From contig CM060974.1 in the NCBI GenBank assembly GCA_030765045.1, positions 50,530,839 through 50,594,838 on the forward strand: 64,000 nt of DNA, written 5' to 3'. The position numbers and the translations under genes were made by a program. Source of the stretch: Tenodera sinensis (taxonomy: Eukaryota; Arthropoda; Insecta; Mantodea; Mantidae). Position 1 is the stretch's first letter, and every line of letters starts with the position of its first letter. The notes below the pieces were generated by a model. That model worked only from the letters and a program-made list of their open reading frames with translations, was not told the DNA's origin and did not search any database. Below are positions 45,245-59,050 of the stretch, piece after piece.

Positions 45245-45530
45245 CAATTTATTATTTATTTATGCCAGGTAACTTACTGCTGGTGTTTTTAACACAGAAG
45301 CCAGTATGGGCAATGTTTTGATAGGTAAAACTAGAACTGAAAAATTCAATGCCACAGCCGGTATTTGAAGCACAGTCCCTCCGCTGTGGCTGCTCTAACC
45401 ATTAAGGCACTGTGACAACATGCCGGACGACATTGAAGTCTCCAACTGATTCGTATTTTTCAGTTCCGCTTCTACCTCTCAAACATTGTCCACACACAAC
45501 CTGTGCATTTAAAAACACCAGAGTAATCTT
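45245..45530. mobile_element. Decayed family-B SINE pieces
   Basis: Minus copy 45250-45420 ('tttatttatgccaggtaact', 'gccacagccggtatttgaag', 'ctaaccattaaggcactgtg') followed by a plus tail 45460-45525 ('ttccgcttctacctctcaaa', 'cacacaacctgtgcatttaa'). Confidence 0.7.
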
Positions 45531-46140
45531 AATTGAAAGATCTGGGGATATTTAGAAACACATTTTGCTTTAATTTGTAATAATATTAACCGCAGGACTA
45601 GTTTCAGAGAGTCCTCTCCATCATTCAGCTGCTGATTCAACATCAGGTAATCAGCTGTAAGTTTGTTGCCATAAATAATAATTTTATGATTTATCTATAG
45701 CTGTTGCAGTGTTCATATGAATTCTAGCCAGAAAGTGAATCACATATTCCAAGTTAAATATAGGTGGCAGGGAGGTGAGGTTAGTATTCAGTTTGCATTC
45801 ATTATACCCTAGCCACTGTAAGTTTGCACTTGACAGCTAGCAGTTAAGTTGGTGCACTTGCAGAATAACAGATGAAGAGCACTGTCCATAAAACTTCCTG
45901 AACAAATCGCAGGGCAGCATTCCAGTTGATCGGAAGGCAGAAATGGGGGAGAGAAACACTGTTGCCAGATATCACTGCTTCCAGCCACGTGCTTAAATGT
46001 GTGAGTTCTGTCACATACGTCTAGTTGCTCTTCATGAGTTATTATATTTGTTATTTTTATTGCTATGGTTGATAGTGTTGGTGTTTATTTATTATTCTTT
46101 ATTGTATGTAATGTTGATATAAATTATTTGTATTACATAC
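45531..46140. other. Intronic DNA, no gene seen
   Basis: No recognised similarity. Confidence 0.35.
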
Positions 46141-46150
46141 ATAAAATTTA

Positions 46151-46790
46151 ATGTGCAAGATGGTGCCTCAGAAGAGACGCCATTTGCCAAGTGATTCACA
46201 AAGTGAAAATCCTATACATCGAAGTGTGCCACTGAATAGCCAAGCATTGGAGTTATTAAGAAGAATGAGGGAATTTTATGAAAAAGAGAAGGAATATGTA
46301 AATATCCATGGGCATCCCTTTATTCCTGCTGATAAAGTTGTAGAGCAGACTGCAAGAACACTTAGATCAGAAGAACCGTAATCAGCAAGGAAGTAGTGTT
46401 TCAAGAGATAGAAGACAAGGTTGTTGGACCATCTAGAATGCAGCAGGTATTTTTGTCAACTCCAGGGAAGAAAAGAAACCTCATTTATCCGGTCACAGAG
46501 CTTGATGCCTTCAAAATAGATGTCATTTAATGGCATATTTACGCCTACTGTGGTTGTAAGGAGTGCCCAACCATACGGAAATTACTTTTCACCAGGGGCA
46601 AAACATAGTAAAAAGCGGTGTTGAGAGAGATTGGCTTCCAGTATCAAAAGGTAAATGGACAAATAGTGCTGCTGGAAAAGACACAGTAATGGCGTGAAAT
46701 GTGTTTTTGCATAAAATCCTAGTCAAGACTTCCACAAAATTGTGTGTCTGAAGGAAACATGGGTCAATGCAGAGACACTGTGATAAAATA
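46151..46790 (+). pseudogene. Mariner-like transposase N-terminal half
   Basis: Frame 46151-46378 (KMVPQKRRHLPSDSQSENP, LRRMREFYEKEKEYV), then shifted frames with FLSTPGKKRNL, AFKIDVI, CPTIRKLL, VLREIGFQYQKVNGQIVLLEK. This is the DNA-binding half of the family whose C-terminus is at 33010-33840. It breaks before the catalytic domain. Confidence 0.65.
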
Positions 46791-48544
46791 CCTGCATTTA
46801 CCTGCGTTTATTGTCCTATGTTCATAGCTTACGTGCATTGTTTATGTGGTTTTGTGATTAAATAGAAAGCTATGTTGTCTGCTACTGTATAATAGCAACT
46901 TTGACAACGTCGCAAGCACAGAATAGCCAACTTGATGCAAATCCATGTGAGCTGTCAAGTACAAACTTACAGCAGCTGGGGTATAAGTGTGTTTACCTTA
47001 AAATGTCTGCAAACTATTATTTCAGCATTTGAATGTAAATGTACAAGATTGTTCTAACTAATCTATTTATAAATCCTTGCATGTTTCCCGTGGGACCTCT
47101 ATGTTTTTAAAATGGTGTAGTATGTTCTACCAGATTCTATTTTTGCTGTGATGTATTTTAAATTTTGAACCTTCTTTTGTTCATTTCACTAACCTTCTGA
47201 ACTACAGTAGAGTCTCGCAAATGCAGTTAATGTACACATGAGAGGTTTATTACACACTTTTGTACCTCACTGCCTCATTTCTAAAGTCTGTGAAGTGTTT
47301 TAGAGAGGCAAAGGTATACTCACAGAACTTTTCATGCTTAGATTGTCATCTCTTCCTTTACATAAAACATTCTATATGCAGATATATTAAAAATACCAAT
47401 TGTTATTACAGTTCAATTCATGAAACACATTGAGATCATTCAAATTCACTTATAAATGGCTGAACCATTATACCAGAGGGTTTATAATGTCATGTGCAGG
47501 TGCTGTAGTTCATTTCCAGATGAGCTTTTTATGTTCTTTTAGTCACATGTGCAGGTGTTGAGAAAATATTGCTCTTAAGAAAGCCATTGCTGAGAATCCT
47601 TCACAATCATGTAAAATATTTACCTAGAACGTGGAACCTAGACAATTTTGTTGTTTTAAATGCATTCGGTGAATTTTTATAGATAAAACACACATTTTAA
47701 AAGCTTACAATCAATAATTTCACTTTGTGTTAATAATTTGGTTCACCTCTTATCATTTGTACTAAATTGCTCCATATATGCAAATCTGAGGTAACCTTGT
47801 CGACCCATACCATGGATCAGTGAGACTCTAATGTGCATAGTAAATATGAAAGTTAGTTGTTGCAAAAGACTCACATAATTTTATTCACACAACTGCTTTG
47901 AATTTTTATTTTAAAAGATTTGAATTCTCTTGTCAGATACAGGTATTCAAAATAATTATACTTAATTGAGAGATTTATTTAAAGATAAAGATAGCCCGTA
48001 ATATCTCTTAGGGCAAGGGCCTAGCTCAGTAGTTCTCACACGCTGAGCTAGTTCCGGTAAGTTCATTTTCCTGTAGGTTAAGTTCTATTTGCTTACATAG
48101 CACACAATTTATTTCTGCCTCATTCTGTCTCGTGCTACCCTCATCCAATGATCTCCAAACATTTCTCTCACTTCACTGAATTGTTGAGACCATCTCTGTC
48201 ATGGATGTCCTCTGCTTCTTTTCCCAAGCCTAGAAAAGTTCCAGTTCTACCTCTCAAAAATGTATAATTTACAGATTATGAACATATCACTGTTTTGGAT
48301 ATTTATACTTCAACTATTTATGAAAAAAACTTTGGACATCCACAGATGTGTATGTTTTTCCTTTGTGCAAAACGGCTTAGTGTTTTAATGGAAGAATGTT
48401 ATTTATCTTGATTGGAGGGTGAAGTAATTTCTTCTCTGTAGATTATACAGGAAGTGTCTCCATGTTTGTTTCTGCCCCTCTTTTTGAAGAAAAGAGTCAT
48501 AGGGAGCAGATAATTTGTTTTACAAGTGAATTATTATGTTACAG
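46791..48544. other. Second intron of the plus-strand gene
   Basis: No coding similarity recognised. A tRNA-like phrase (ggcctagctcagtagttctc, about 48017) and a SINE-B tail-like phrase (agttccagttctacctctca, about 48238) suggest old SINE fragments. Confidence 0.4.
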
Positions 48545-48585
48545 GGTGAAACTTATAAAGGCTACCGTTGCACAGAACCACTAAG
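48545..48585 (+). CDS. 41-nt microexon of the plus-strand zinc-finger gene
   Basis: Acceptor ttattatgttacag at 48544; exon reads GETYKGYRCTEPL plus AG; donor GTAAGT. It enters in phase 0 and exits in phase 2, exactly what joins 37362 to 59301. The minus-strand gene has an exon of the same size and boundaries at 10479-10519. Confidence 0.8.
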
Positions 48586-49380
48586 GTAAGTCCTCAGATT
48601 AATTCTTTTTACAAGACACTATTTATGAGGGCTATCTTTTTTAACCTCTGATGGCACCTGCAGGTGGACCAAGTAGAGATGGGAAATGGGGAACTGTATG
48701 GTGTGATTGACTGTCTTCTTGCCACGATCAGGCATCACTGTCAAATTGAATGGTGACTTAAAGCTTGGTTATGGGCTCTTAAAGATATCTGTTTCCATAG
48801 GATCCCTGACCAATGCAACTATGCAATGTTGCATTTCTAAAGGAATAGGGGCATAATTTAGTAGAAATCAGAATGAGGTGTGTATATGGAGGACATTTTT
48901 GAGGATGTCATGGTGCAGGAAATTTAGAAATGGTGAAATATATGTTCATGATGAAGATGATCAGGGACAGAGTGTTTGTTCACCATCCCTTCAGCCCAGC
49001 CCTAGCACCAAGTGACTTCCTTCTATAGCCACAGATGAAAAACTATTTTGCGAGACATTATTTTCACTTCAATGATCTTAGACACCTTGCAGATATGTCT
49101 CAACAGTCAGATGGCAAGCATTTTTGCAGACAGTAGTGGAATGCATGAGCATGACAAATGTTTCAGTCTTCATTATGATTATCTTGAAACATAGCGTATG
49201 AATGTAGTAAGTTTTTGTCAGTAAAATCATTTTACTGTTTACATTTGTTTTGATTTCATGTCCTAATGGAGTTGAAAAAGAGTAGCTCTCATACTTCAGT
49301 TAAATTTTAATCATGTTCCCTTTTAATGTTATGCATACAAATGTTTTTCATACTTAATGATCAGAGTGGAATTGCTTAAT
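48586..49380 (+). pseudogene. Third intron with a mariner transposase remnant (48950-49200)
   Basis: HHPFSPALAPSDFLL and QMKNYFARHYF match the third-Asp region of mariner transposases (SPDLAPSDFHLFP), followed by a decayed end (NIAYEC). The remainder of the stretch shows nothing recognisable. Confidence 0.55.
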
Positions 49381-51648
49381 TAGGTTGTATCAATGACCAT
49401 CACCAGTTGTATAACCCCCCAGGGGCCAGCTACATTAGGTACAGGAAATGGCGCTCCCAGGGTCCTGAGCCACACTCAGTTTTATTGGGTTGCTTTAAGG
49501 AGTGAGAGAGTGTATGCCAAACTCCTAAACATCTTTGTTCCACATATGTATTTGACCTCCAAACTTATACCTTCCTGAACACAGTCTGATCGATACATTT
49601 CCCATGGGTCAATGGGGAAACACAAAGGTGACTGGGTAACCACGTAATTCCCAGCCCCTGGTTATCATGTAGGATTTGTGTTCGTATCTGCTGATAAAGG
49701 TCAGTCCCAGGAAGGGGCTATTGCATGAGCTGATTCACTCCTGAAGATGGTTGCTCTGTCAATAAACTGGGCAGTGAGACTAGGGGAGCAAGGTTCAGGC
49801 CAAGACTCTCACCTAAGCCGGGCTGGTGCGCAGGATGTGAGCATGCCATTGGAGACATTTGCAATGGTGGAGGATATTGTCGCCATGACAAATTAAAAAA
49901 ATTGAATAAGCTCATAAAGTATGTATAACGGAAGTAGCGGAGTCGAATGGTCCTCGTTACTTAATCTATATTAGAACAGCTAATTCAGCATGCCAGGCAG
50001 CTACTATACTAAAAGCCAATTTCTTAGCCAGATATCTGGTACATGTGGAGATGCACAGAATGCTGAAACCCTCCCACAGTGTTGCAAACACCTGTGAATT
50101 GGATTGTATGTCCCATGAAGCAATTCAAGAGAACTTTGAAAATCAAGGTGTTACATCAGTTTATCAGGTTCACAGAAAAGGATGAGGGGAATATCTGCCC
50201 ACTTGTATTCTGTTTCTCTGCTTTGATTGGGTCAATCAACCAAAAAGAATTAAGACAGGGTATGAGGTCATCGAAGCTGGGCCTTACATACCAAACCCAT
50301 GGAGATGTTATAAATGTCAATGCTTTGGTCACACAAGTGACTCTTCCAATGGTAGAGCTACCTGCATAAACTGTGGAGGCATCACGCATGATGATGAATG
50401 TACATTACCTCCCAACTGTGTTAACATCTGGGGAGAATATGAAGTTAGCTCCCGAGAATGCCCCCATTTTATGGAGGAAAGGGCAATCCAGGTTAAAGAG
50501 AAGGTATCCTCAGGAACCAGTAAACTCCTTCACATCTGACGACCCTCTCTCCCAAAGTCTGGTACATACAGCTAAATTGTGGCTAAACCGGTACTGAAGC
50601 GGGAAATCACTAATCAGACCAGCAATCATAACGGTGCCACAATTTAAGAAAGAATTACAGTAGCAAGAACTATTATACTATACAAGCCTTGAAAATCTAT
50701 AGGTACATCTCAGTCACTACCAAGTCAGCTAATATAAAGAACATCTCTACAAGGCCACTGTTAAAGTTGCCAGTCTCCAGCTACACCACTAGTAAGCCTA
50801 TTATGTATGATGCATCACTGAAGAAGTTTAAAACTCACTACATAGGAACTGACTTCCTCAAAGAAAGTAACGTCTGTTCGCAGTAAATCTAAGGAAAACA
50901 AAGCTCAACATTCAACTACTCAAAGATCCTCTTCTGAGGAATCTTCTGGTATGGAGACAGACCGATGACCATCTTTGCCAGTTGGTTTGAGGCTATCGAA
51001 TTGAAATTTGCTATGGAGAAATGGACCTCCTTGGTAGAGGAGATGCACAAAGATCATACCCACACTGAGGATCCCAGTGGAAAAGAGGCAGGATAAAGCT
51101 TCAGAGAAATGTGTTAGCCTAACATATGAGAAAAAGGCTAAATTGAATCAACCACTGCCTAGTCCAAGGTAATGGGGAGTTACCTTAGAGTATACATGGT
51201 ATTAGAACATAATGACCAGAACTTGAGCTTTTCCTCAATAAGAACAAACCTTTGCTTGCATGTTCGCAAGAGACTAAGCTCCGTCCACAAGACGCTTTCC
51301 AACTGAGGTGATACACCCCCATACAATCTGATGTTACACCAGAAGAAGTGGCTCCGGCACCTAGTGGCATTATGATGCCTGCCAGAGATTATACATGGAA
51401 TCTGCACCCTTAAGGTCTGATATACAATGAGCCACCACAAGGACTGTACTGCCATCCATCCAGTTCACTATTTCCAACATGTATCTGCCTCCATCTGAAT
51501 ACCTCCCACTCTGATTTAGAAGATCTGCTTTCCAGTTACCAACTTTTCTCTCCATGCAGACTTCAATGTGCATCACCCACTGTGGGGTTCAACTCGGACT
51601 TGTGCGAGGAGCAAGCTCATTTCTGATTTCATGGAAAATTACAACCTA

Positions 51649-52979
51649 TATAGCGTTCCACTCTCTATGCAGAATTTTTTTCTCTATCAGGTTATATCCT
51701 TTTCAGAGTCATTATACATTTCTATAGGTCCAAATTTCTTCAGAAAACGTTTTCTTCAATAGAAGTCCGATATTTGCTGTTTCTATACTCATCACGCACT
51801 AACAAACTAACTGCTAGAATGCATCTATATTTTTTTCTTAGGTAGAGTAAACCATAGTGCTACTACCTGCCTACTTTGAATTCTCTATGTTTACCCAGTT
51901 AAGTGTTATAATTTTTTAAATTAAATGTTTTCGGAAAATTTTATATCTGTGCACTGCAAAAGTTAACGCAGTGTGAAACTTTTTTGTTATTGAGTTCACA
52001 TCAGGGAACCAGCGAGAACAAATGTTGAAGGTTGGAGAAAGTTTTTAAAATAAACCAAAAGGCAGTAACCTCTTTCTTTTATCCAGTAAGGCAAACAAAA
52101 GGTATTCATCTATTCAGCGTCAGGCCTGACACAGAAGATAGTATAAGGAGCAGCACTAACATTAGTTCGAAAGAAGTGTGTGTAACTGTGAGCTGTTATT
52201 GCGTTATTTGTGTAATATTTTTGTAAATATTTGTAGAGGGGGAAGCTAGGAAGAGACGATATGTTGGTAAATTAAGAAGTAAGGAACGCCAAATAATTAT
52301 TAATGTGTTAGATTATTTTTGAAGTAAAATGCGTGTAAGTAAGGCGGTAAAAGAAACAGCTAAGGCTATCGGGTGTTCAGAAGCAGTAGTGTGTATGATT
52401 AAAAAGGAACTAATGAAAGGACCTCTAAGAACGCCATCGAAAAATAAAGCAAAAAGGGCGGGACTACACAAAACGCTAGGTTAACGCAATATGATTGAAT
52501 AGTGCAAGGTTGAGTGCAGCAAATTGTTCATTCTTTACAGTTTGCAAATATTCCACCCACGCTGAATATAATTTTGTCACAGTTCAACAGTGATGAGACC
52601 CTACCAAATTTCTCAAGGGCCACTCTGATTTGGGGTTCGAATATGAAAGAAAGGGTAACAAGTGCATATTAATAGAAAGAGACAATATCGGTATCATCAG
52701 ATGGCGACATAAATATCTAAAAAACATAAAAAGGTTTAGGGACCAGGGGAAATCAATTGTTTATACAGACGAGTCATTTGTAAATTTAGGTCATACAGTA
52801 ACAAAGGCATGGAGGGATACCAAAGTTAAAAGTGCCTGTCTCATCAAGCAGCAATTGAAGGACTAAGTGCAGGACTCAGGCCACCTCGAGTCGCTCGCGG
52901 AGAAAGATTCGCAACTAGTACATGTTGCAACACTGCGCTCCATTTAACGTGTACTGTCTTTTAAGGGTGGAACGCGCTT
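51649..52979 (+). mobile_element. Mariner-like element inserted in the LINE
   Basis: The uninterrupted site is seen in the first LINE copy at 30594-30610 ('acaacctaactctcctcaac'). TA lies at 51647-51648 and 52980-52981. The ends share GCGTTCCAC / GTGGAACGC near 51653 and 52967. It holds a decayed transposase: GKLRSKERQIIINVLDYF (about 52260), IGCSEAVVCMIKKELMKGP, then an open 78-codon frame at 52630-52863 with HKYLKNIKRFRDQGKSIVYT and TDESFVNLGHT (first catalytic Asp). The C-terminal half is absent. Confidence 0.78.
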
Positions 52980-53439
52980 TAGCTCTGCTCAACACTCGAG
53001 AGCCTGCATTTCTTTGAGTCCTTCAATAGTTTCTGACATCTTGATCTAGCAGTTTGTTCACCACAGGTGGTACTCTCCTTATAGTGGTATAACATCTCTG
53101 ATTTACTCTCTAGTGACCACTTTCCATGCTTTATTCGTTTTTTAACACAAGGTACATGCTCCACATGTATGACTAGATGACAGTTGGACTATGCCAACTG
53201 GAACATTTACACCAAGTTGGCTGTGTTTTCTTACATCAGTGAATAATTTGGCACAGCATCTCACTGAGAAGATCCTTTTGTTTGCTGAGCAATCTATTCC
53301 GCAGTCAACTTCCCACTCCTGTCGCTTTGTGGACAGATGAATGTTAGAATGCTGGTTGTGCTTCAAGGTGGGTTTTTCCAGCATCTCCCTGCATGGGATA
53401 ACTTAATCCAGGACAAGAAAATGCACACTATGTCTAGGC

Positions 53440-53679
53440 TTTTTTATTTTTTAGGTGGAGGGGAAAAATCTTGTTACGAGACCCCATGGTACTGTGGGAG
53501 TCGCCATTGAAGATGGCCATACCCACTAAAAAACCCCATCCACCGGATTAGGAAGGTGAAAGCCTGCTGCGGTACCGCCTGTAGCACCCACGCATTCAGT
53601 GGTGAAGATAGAGCTGGTTCGCATAGCGTAACCAGACGGAGAGGGTTAGGAGCTTGGAGACGAGCCTGACCGAAGCCCA
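53440..53679 (-). mobile_element. Short retroposon in the LINE, 8-bp target duplication
   Basis: GTCTAGGC at 53432-53439 and 53680-53687. The insert begins with a T-rich run (A tail, minus strand) and is GC-richer than its surroundings. The matching LINE text resumes at 'aagtcattaaggacagc'. No tRNA boxes recognised; source unknown. Confidence 0.65.
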
Positions 53680-55060
53680 GTCTAGGCAAGTCATTAAGGA
53701 CAGCAAAAAGACATGGAGTTAGTCTGTAGCTTAATTTAACTGACATATACCTTCCTTGGGATAAGCTAAGTCATGTAGATGGTAAATTGACCCACATGCC
53801 AATTCTGGGCCTTAAAATGCAGGAGCTGGTCTTGATCCATTTGATGTGGCCAACGCCTTTGGCAGTCCTTTCACTTATGTCTAGCTCGGATAACTACTCC
53901 CCTTAGTTCCTTCCAATTAAGACTCAGCTGGTATCTCAAGATTTTGTGTTTCATTCTAGAAATTTAGAAGATTACAATCGCCATTTCACTATGGCAGAGT
54001 TAGAACATTCTCATTCATCTTCGCGACTATCAGCACCAGGATGAGACAGTATTCATGTACAAATGCTAAAACAGCTCTCTCCTCAAGGAAAGGCATTCCT
54101 ACTCAAGGTCTGTAATCATGTGTGGGTTGACAGTATTGTTCCTGAAAAATGGCAGGAGGACACTCGTACCCATTTGTGTTTTTTTTTATGACATTGTTCA
54201 ACTGTGAACCATTTTGTGTCAATATCAGCACATCATGAACAGATTTATGAGGAAGTGTCAAACCATTGGCATATTTTTTTACCTTGATAGGGCTGATGAT
54301 ACATATTGGCAGGCAGGAATACTTTATTCCTTATACAGTGGGGTGTATGTGGATAACTACCACTGGTCATTCAGGTGTTTATCAAGGATTGCATTTTCCG
54401 AGTAAGGATCAGCTCGGTTTTTCCTAATCCTTTTGTTAAGGAGAACAGAGTACCTCAGGGATCGGTACTAAGTGTCACATTGTTTGCTATAGCAATCAAT
54501 TCCAACTGGAAATGTGTTCCTTCTGGAGTTTTGTTATGCCTATTTGTAGACTTTGCTGTCTATTGTACCTCTCAGCACATACCAGTTTTGGAATGGTATC
54601 TGTAGAAATGTTTAGACAATCCTTGGGAATGAAGCTCAAAAAATGGCTTTCGTTTCTCAACCGAAAAGTCAGTCTGTTAATTTCTGGCACCTTAGGAGAT
54701 AAGTGCTGCCTTAGCTCCCTTTTGGTCCAGACTTTTGTCCATTCACAGATGAGATGTGTTTCATGTGATTGATCTTTGATGGGAAGTTCAGCTGGTCATA
54801 GAATATAGTACAGCTAAAAGGATGATGTGACCAGTGGGGAATGGATTGAAAAGTTCTGCTGTGAATGTATCATGTACCTACTGATCTATTCCAAACTAGA
54901 TTATGGGTGTTCCGTTATATTTTTCATGACAACCATCTATGCTAGGACCTTTCTCGAGTTCCACATACACACACACACACTGGAAATGACGCAGCCTGGC
55001 CTTGAACGTCTTTGCCTGCTTGCTGGTCCGGCATCTGATGTGAAGTAGCTTGTTCCCATC

Positions 55061-56090
55061 TGTCCTTTGTTGTGTGCCAAGCACGAGTTCACATTATTTT
55101 ATCTTTGTGTAATATCTTCTGATACTTGTGTGTAATTGCTTGTTCTTTGCAAATCAGTTCTCACTTTAAATTTAACTATATATTTTCTGATGTATGTGTG
55201 TACCTTATGAAACAATTGTGTAGAAAACATAACTGGAATGAGTTAAATTGTTCTGAGAAATATTTTACTCAAATTGTAAGGAAATCGGTCCCATTGTCGA
55301 CAATCTCAAACTACAGGGTAACGACTATTTCAGTAATTTCTATACTAAAATGACATGAGATAATAAAGAAAGGTATAAAACTATTGTATACATACATTGT
55401 AAGTACCTCATAATACATGTGTAGTTTCTATAGTTCTCCTTCAGTTCATATTCTGGTTTACTCTTAGGGTATGTTTTACTAATTATAGTTCTATTGCTTG
55501 AATGTTTGCATTAACATGGTATTTACTTGCACCAAATTGTTACAAGTTGTCAATTTCACAATCTCTAAAATTTCCTTATCCTATGTACAAATTAGTAAGA
55601 TTTGTTTATCTCTGTTCCCCCAGCATACTTGGCACCCTGGCATTTTGTGCTGTTGTGGAGTTCTTGAACTCTCATCCTTCTACATCTGTGACTCTTTCCT
55701 CTTTCTGATTTTTTTGTTCCTTACCTGATCCATTCTTTAATCTTCCCTAAACATTTTCTTATCTTTCTGTTCCTTTTTTGTTTCCCAAATATTGACAGCA
55801 TCATTATTAAGCACCAGAATCTGTAATGCTGTTTTGTTGATACCATATACTGAAACTTATCTGTATATAAATGTTGTTTGCTTTCTTTATGAACCTCTCA
55901 CTCTGTGTTTCCTAAATGTCCAAGCTAGCATTTCTTTGTTTATTGATTGAATGCCTTTTGAGTTTGCAAAGAACACATATACCCATGCCTTTCTTCACCC
56001 ATGTATTTATGACTTATATTTTTATGAATATGTTATCTGTGTTACATTTTCCTTTTCTGCTGGGATTTCTAATAATTTGCTTCTCAGTAT
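55061..56090. other. Intronic AT-rich DNA, no gene seen
   Basis: No recognised coding similarity. Confidence 0.35.
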
Positions 56091-56094
56091 CATT

Positions 56095-59050
56095 TTAACC
56101 AGTCATGCTAGTGGAGGAGTTACAATTTACGTGAAAAGTGATTTATATCAGTCAGTATTCCTGTGTAGTGTTGCCTAATAGATATAGCAAATGTATCCTA
56201 TAGATTTTTGAATTGTTTATTTCGCCTTGCCACCCAGGGGCCACCACGGTAGTTACCAGCTTGACGTGCCTGGGGTCCCGAGCCCTCACCGCCATTTCAT
56301 CCACTCTACAAGCATTAACTGTGCCATGTTGTAGCTGCATTTGCTGATACTCTTCATCACTGTCTTCCTCACCCTCCTCTTCTAGGTTTATTTTGATTAT
56401 TAGTTTGTAAGGTGTAAGGTTTATTAACTCCTGTCTGACCAGCAGGGATCTTTTCTATATCCCAGGCCCTTTCCCAGGGTTTCAGCGTGGCTCACGACCT
56501 GTGTGCTCTCCGGAGGTCTCAGAGGTGCAAAGGTTGGGCCCTTCACACTACTCCCATGTGTACGGCCTGTGTTAATTCCTCGACGGTCATATGCTGTTGG
56601 GTTAGTATCACCGGCCGGAGTGTTACCACTGATGGAACCCCGGTGTAATCAACCGCAAGTCCCATGAATCCGCGTCTGTCTATTGCATACAGGCACGGCC
56701 TAAATTGGGAGCCACGCGCGGTTATTCCTGTGATAGGTGCATAAAGCCGGGGTGTGCGTGGTGAACAACATACACATATGGAAAAGCAGTGGAGATTGGA
56801 GGTTAGCCCTTCTGAAGTAAGTTTTGAGATCGGTAATGGGAGAGGTCTCCATGATGGCATAGACCGTGAAGATGTGGTGTATTTTCTCTTTAACCCCGAA
56901 TGACAGGCTGACACCGACGGCTCCGAGAGGGGGTCCTTATTAAAGTGCATGAGCACAAAACTCCTCTTATTGATAGTTTCTTAGTTGTAACTTTGACTGG
57001 TGAAGGAAAGATGCTAAAGGACCTGAGACCATTTTACATTCAACGAAGTGGATATATGTGGTTCGGTAGAAAAAGCGAGCAGACTATGAGACGGAACACT
57101 CTTGATAGACACTTAATGTAGACCAGTTGCAGAAGGTTTTGATACCTGATGTGTTAGGATCCTACCCTATCCGGGTAGCCTCATACAAATCTTTGAATTC
57201 GTGTAGGGGAGTTGTCACCACCTCCTGTCTGGACGGCTTGTCGAACGAGGAGATTGTCGCCTACCTCTCAGACCAAGGTGTGTCTCAAGATTACCGTCAT
57301 ACTCGAAAATAGTATGGCAAGGAGTACCCACTGCTTACTGCGTTTCTCACCTTCTAGGGTACTCAGTTGCCAGAACACGACAGTTGAGGCTACGAAAGCG
57401 CCGCCGTACGCGAGTATGTCCCTGGCCCTGTGCGCTGTTTTAAGCGCTAGAGGTTCGGACATATTAGGACGTTGTATAACAATCCTACTGTTTGTACACA
57501 TGAACTCGGGACTCTTGCTGTGTGAACTGTGGAGCGAATCAGCCATACAGCTCACGTCTGTGTTTGAAGTTTCTGGACGAAAAGTTTATACAGGAGTTGC
57601 GCATTGAAGCTTGGAGCAACTGCAGCCTGCGACCACTACATATAATGCGTAAGCAGTCCGTCGCAGATGCTTCAACTCAGAGTGACTTCCCAGCGAGTAC
57701 CTCTCCACTGTATCGTGCCACACCTGCACTGGCGAATACATCTTAAGCCATGCAGCCACCAGCTCACACGCTCTAGCAGTAATATCAACCGAAATCGTTC
57801 CACGCATGGAGTTGGAGCGAGCAGACACACGTCCTCTTCCTGCTCTTGCTCTGCGAGCTGCAGGGGATCATCTATCTCACACACATTGGAGCAGTGGCCA
57901 GAGTATGCGAAATTTCATATCGTCGGTCCAAAATCAGCCACGGCAAGAAAGAGAATATTTGTTTAACATGGAAATAATCCAGTGGAATGTTAATGGGTTC
58001 CGGGCACATGTTCCGGAAATACAGCATTTAGTTACCCAACGATCGCCTTCCATCGTCTTTATACAAGAAACCCATTTGAGGCCTCACAACAGTTTATATC
58101 TTCATGATTTTTCGGCATTTCGACACCACTGTGCAGGTAATCGGCGCGCAAGTGGTGGTTCATAATATCTCAGCCACCAGTGTACCACTCGAACACACCA
58201 CTGCAAGCTGTAGCGCAGCAGGTATAGCTGCAGGAACTGTGTTTCTCTCGGCAATGTCTCTGCCAGCGATCAGTGTAGTACAAGAGAACGACCGTCGGGC
58301 CTTTATAGCACCGCCCCTCTTTTTGGGTGATCTGAATGCCAAAATCACGTTATGGGGCTGCCTTATAGCAGACTTTTGCCATATGCCCAGCTTACTTTTG
58401 TTAAAACCTGGTGCCCTTACGTTATATTTCTAGTGCACGTTTTCAGCGACACTTCCGTCTGCATCTTTTATCGATCTGGCCGCAATCATGGGAAGTGTTA
58501 GTTGGCTCTCAACTGCTGATGATCAAAAGCACACCATGCAACCCATATGACATCCTGTAGGGATTCCAGTCGGGGAGAGGTCACTTAACCCGCTTGAGCT
58601 TAGGTCACACACGAGCTACTCATGGACATCTTTCGTGGTGACCCGCCGCCGCTCTGCCAAGTGAGAGCACTCTCCTTAGCACTCGTTTTTATTGATTGCG
58701 ATATGCCCGTGAGCATCAGTTCCTTGGCCTGGGATTTACTCTGAAGTCAATTTTAGGCAATGACGCCGCAGCTGTAAATTCAGTGCTGCAGTTGTCGCCG
58801 ATATTGGATTCGGGAAGGAAGTTTAACTTGTATATTATTTCGTGGTTTTTTAGACTTTCAGCATGTTGTACATTTTTTAAACATTTTAAGGATTTACTGT
58901 TTTACGATCAGTTTTTAAGTTTTAACTGTTTTACCTTTTATGTTTTGACTTTCCCCTTTTTAACGTTTTAACAGCGAGTCTTAATAGGTAGTAAGTCTTC
59001 CGGTTTTTATCTTTTGACTTCAGACCCTAATGCCCTAGCTGTCGCAGGCC
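56095..59050 (+). pseudogene. LINE, copy 3: 5' region, ORF1, endonuclease start, 3' tail
   Basis: A separate endonuclease scrap (ASGGVTIYVKSDLYQSV) at 56104-56170 precedes the main copy. From 56220: a GC-rich leader, ORF1 about 56790-57950 in broken frames (a Cys knuckle like RCFK-QRFGH near 57420, NCGANQPYSS near 57523), and ORF2 start MEIIQWNVNGFRAHVPEIQH (57968) with FIQETHLRPHN and LFLGDLNAK (about 58318). RT is missing. 58450-59050 is a T-rich 3' part. Base composition is more GC-rich than its surroundings up to about 58,650. Confidence 0.7.

Larger units (their letters stand above)
49390..55060 (+). pseudogene. I-type LINE, copy 2, with two insertions
   Basis: 5' region 49390-49870; ORF1 about 49870-50930 with RYLIYIRTANSACQAATILK, CYKCQCFGH and CINCGGITHDDEC zinc knuckles; endonuclease start about 51190-51640 (SQETKLRPQDAFQL, then shifted frames). 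A mariner-like element splits it (51649-52979). It resumes with text matching 30600 onward, then a 240-bp retroposon (53440-53679). RT: SAPG-DSIH (about 54030), NRVPQGSVLSVTLF (about 54440), VDFAVYC where YADD is expected (about 54550), LIYSKLDYGCSVI (about 54880). Many stops. It ends near a (CA)n run at about 54965. Confidence 0.8.

Noticed and set aside
54962..54982. A functional (CA)n regulatory repeat.
   Set aside because: It is short and lies in a decayed LINE 3' part; nothing supports a function.
57268..57555. Overlapping frames on both strands between 57.1 and 57.9 kb as host genes.
   Set aside because: They overlie a broken LINE ORF1 with Cys-knuckle remnants; GC-rich sequence keeps antisense frames open.
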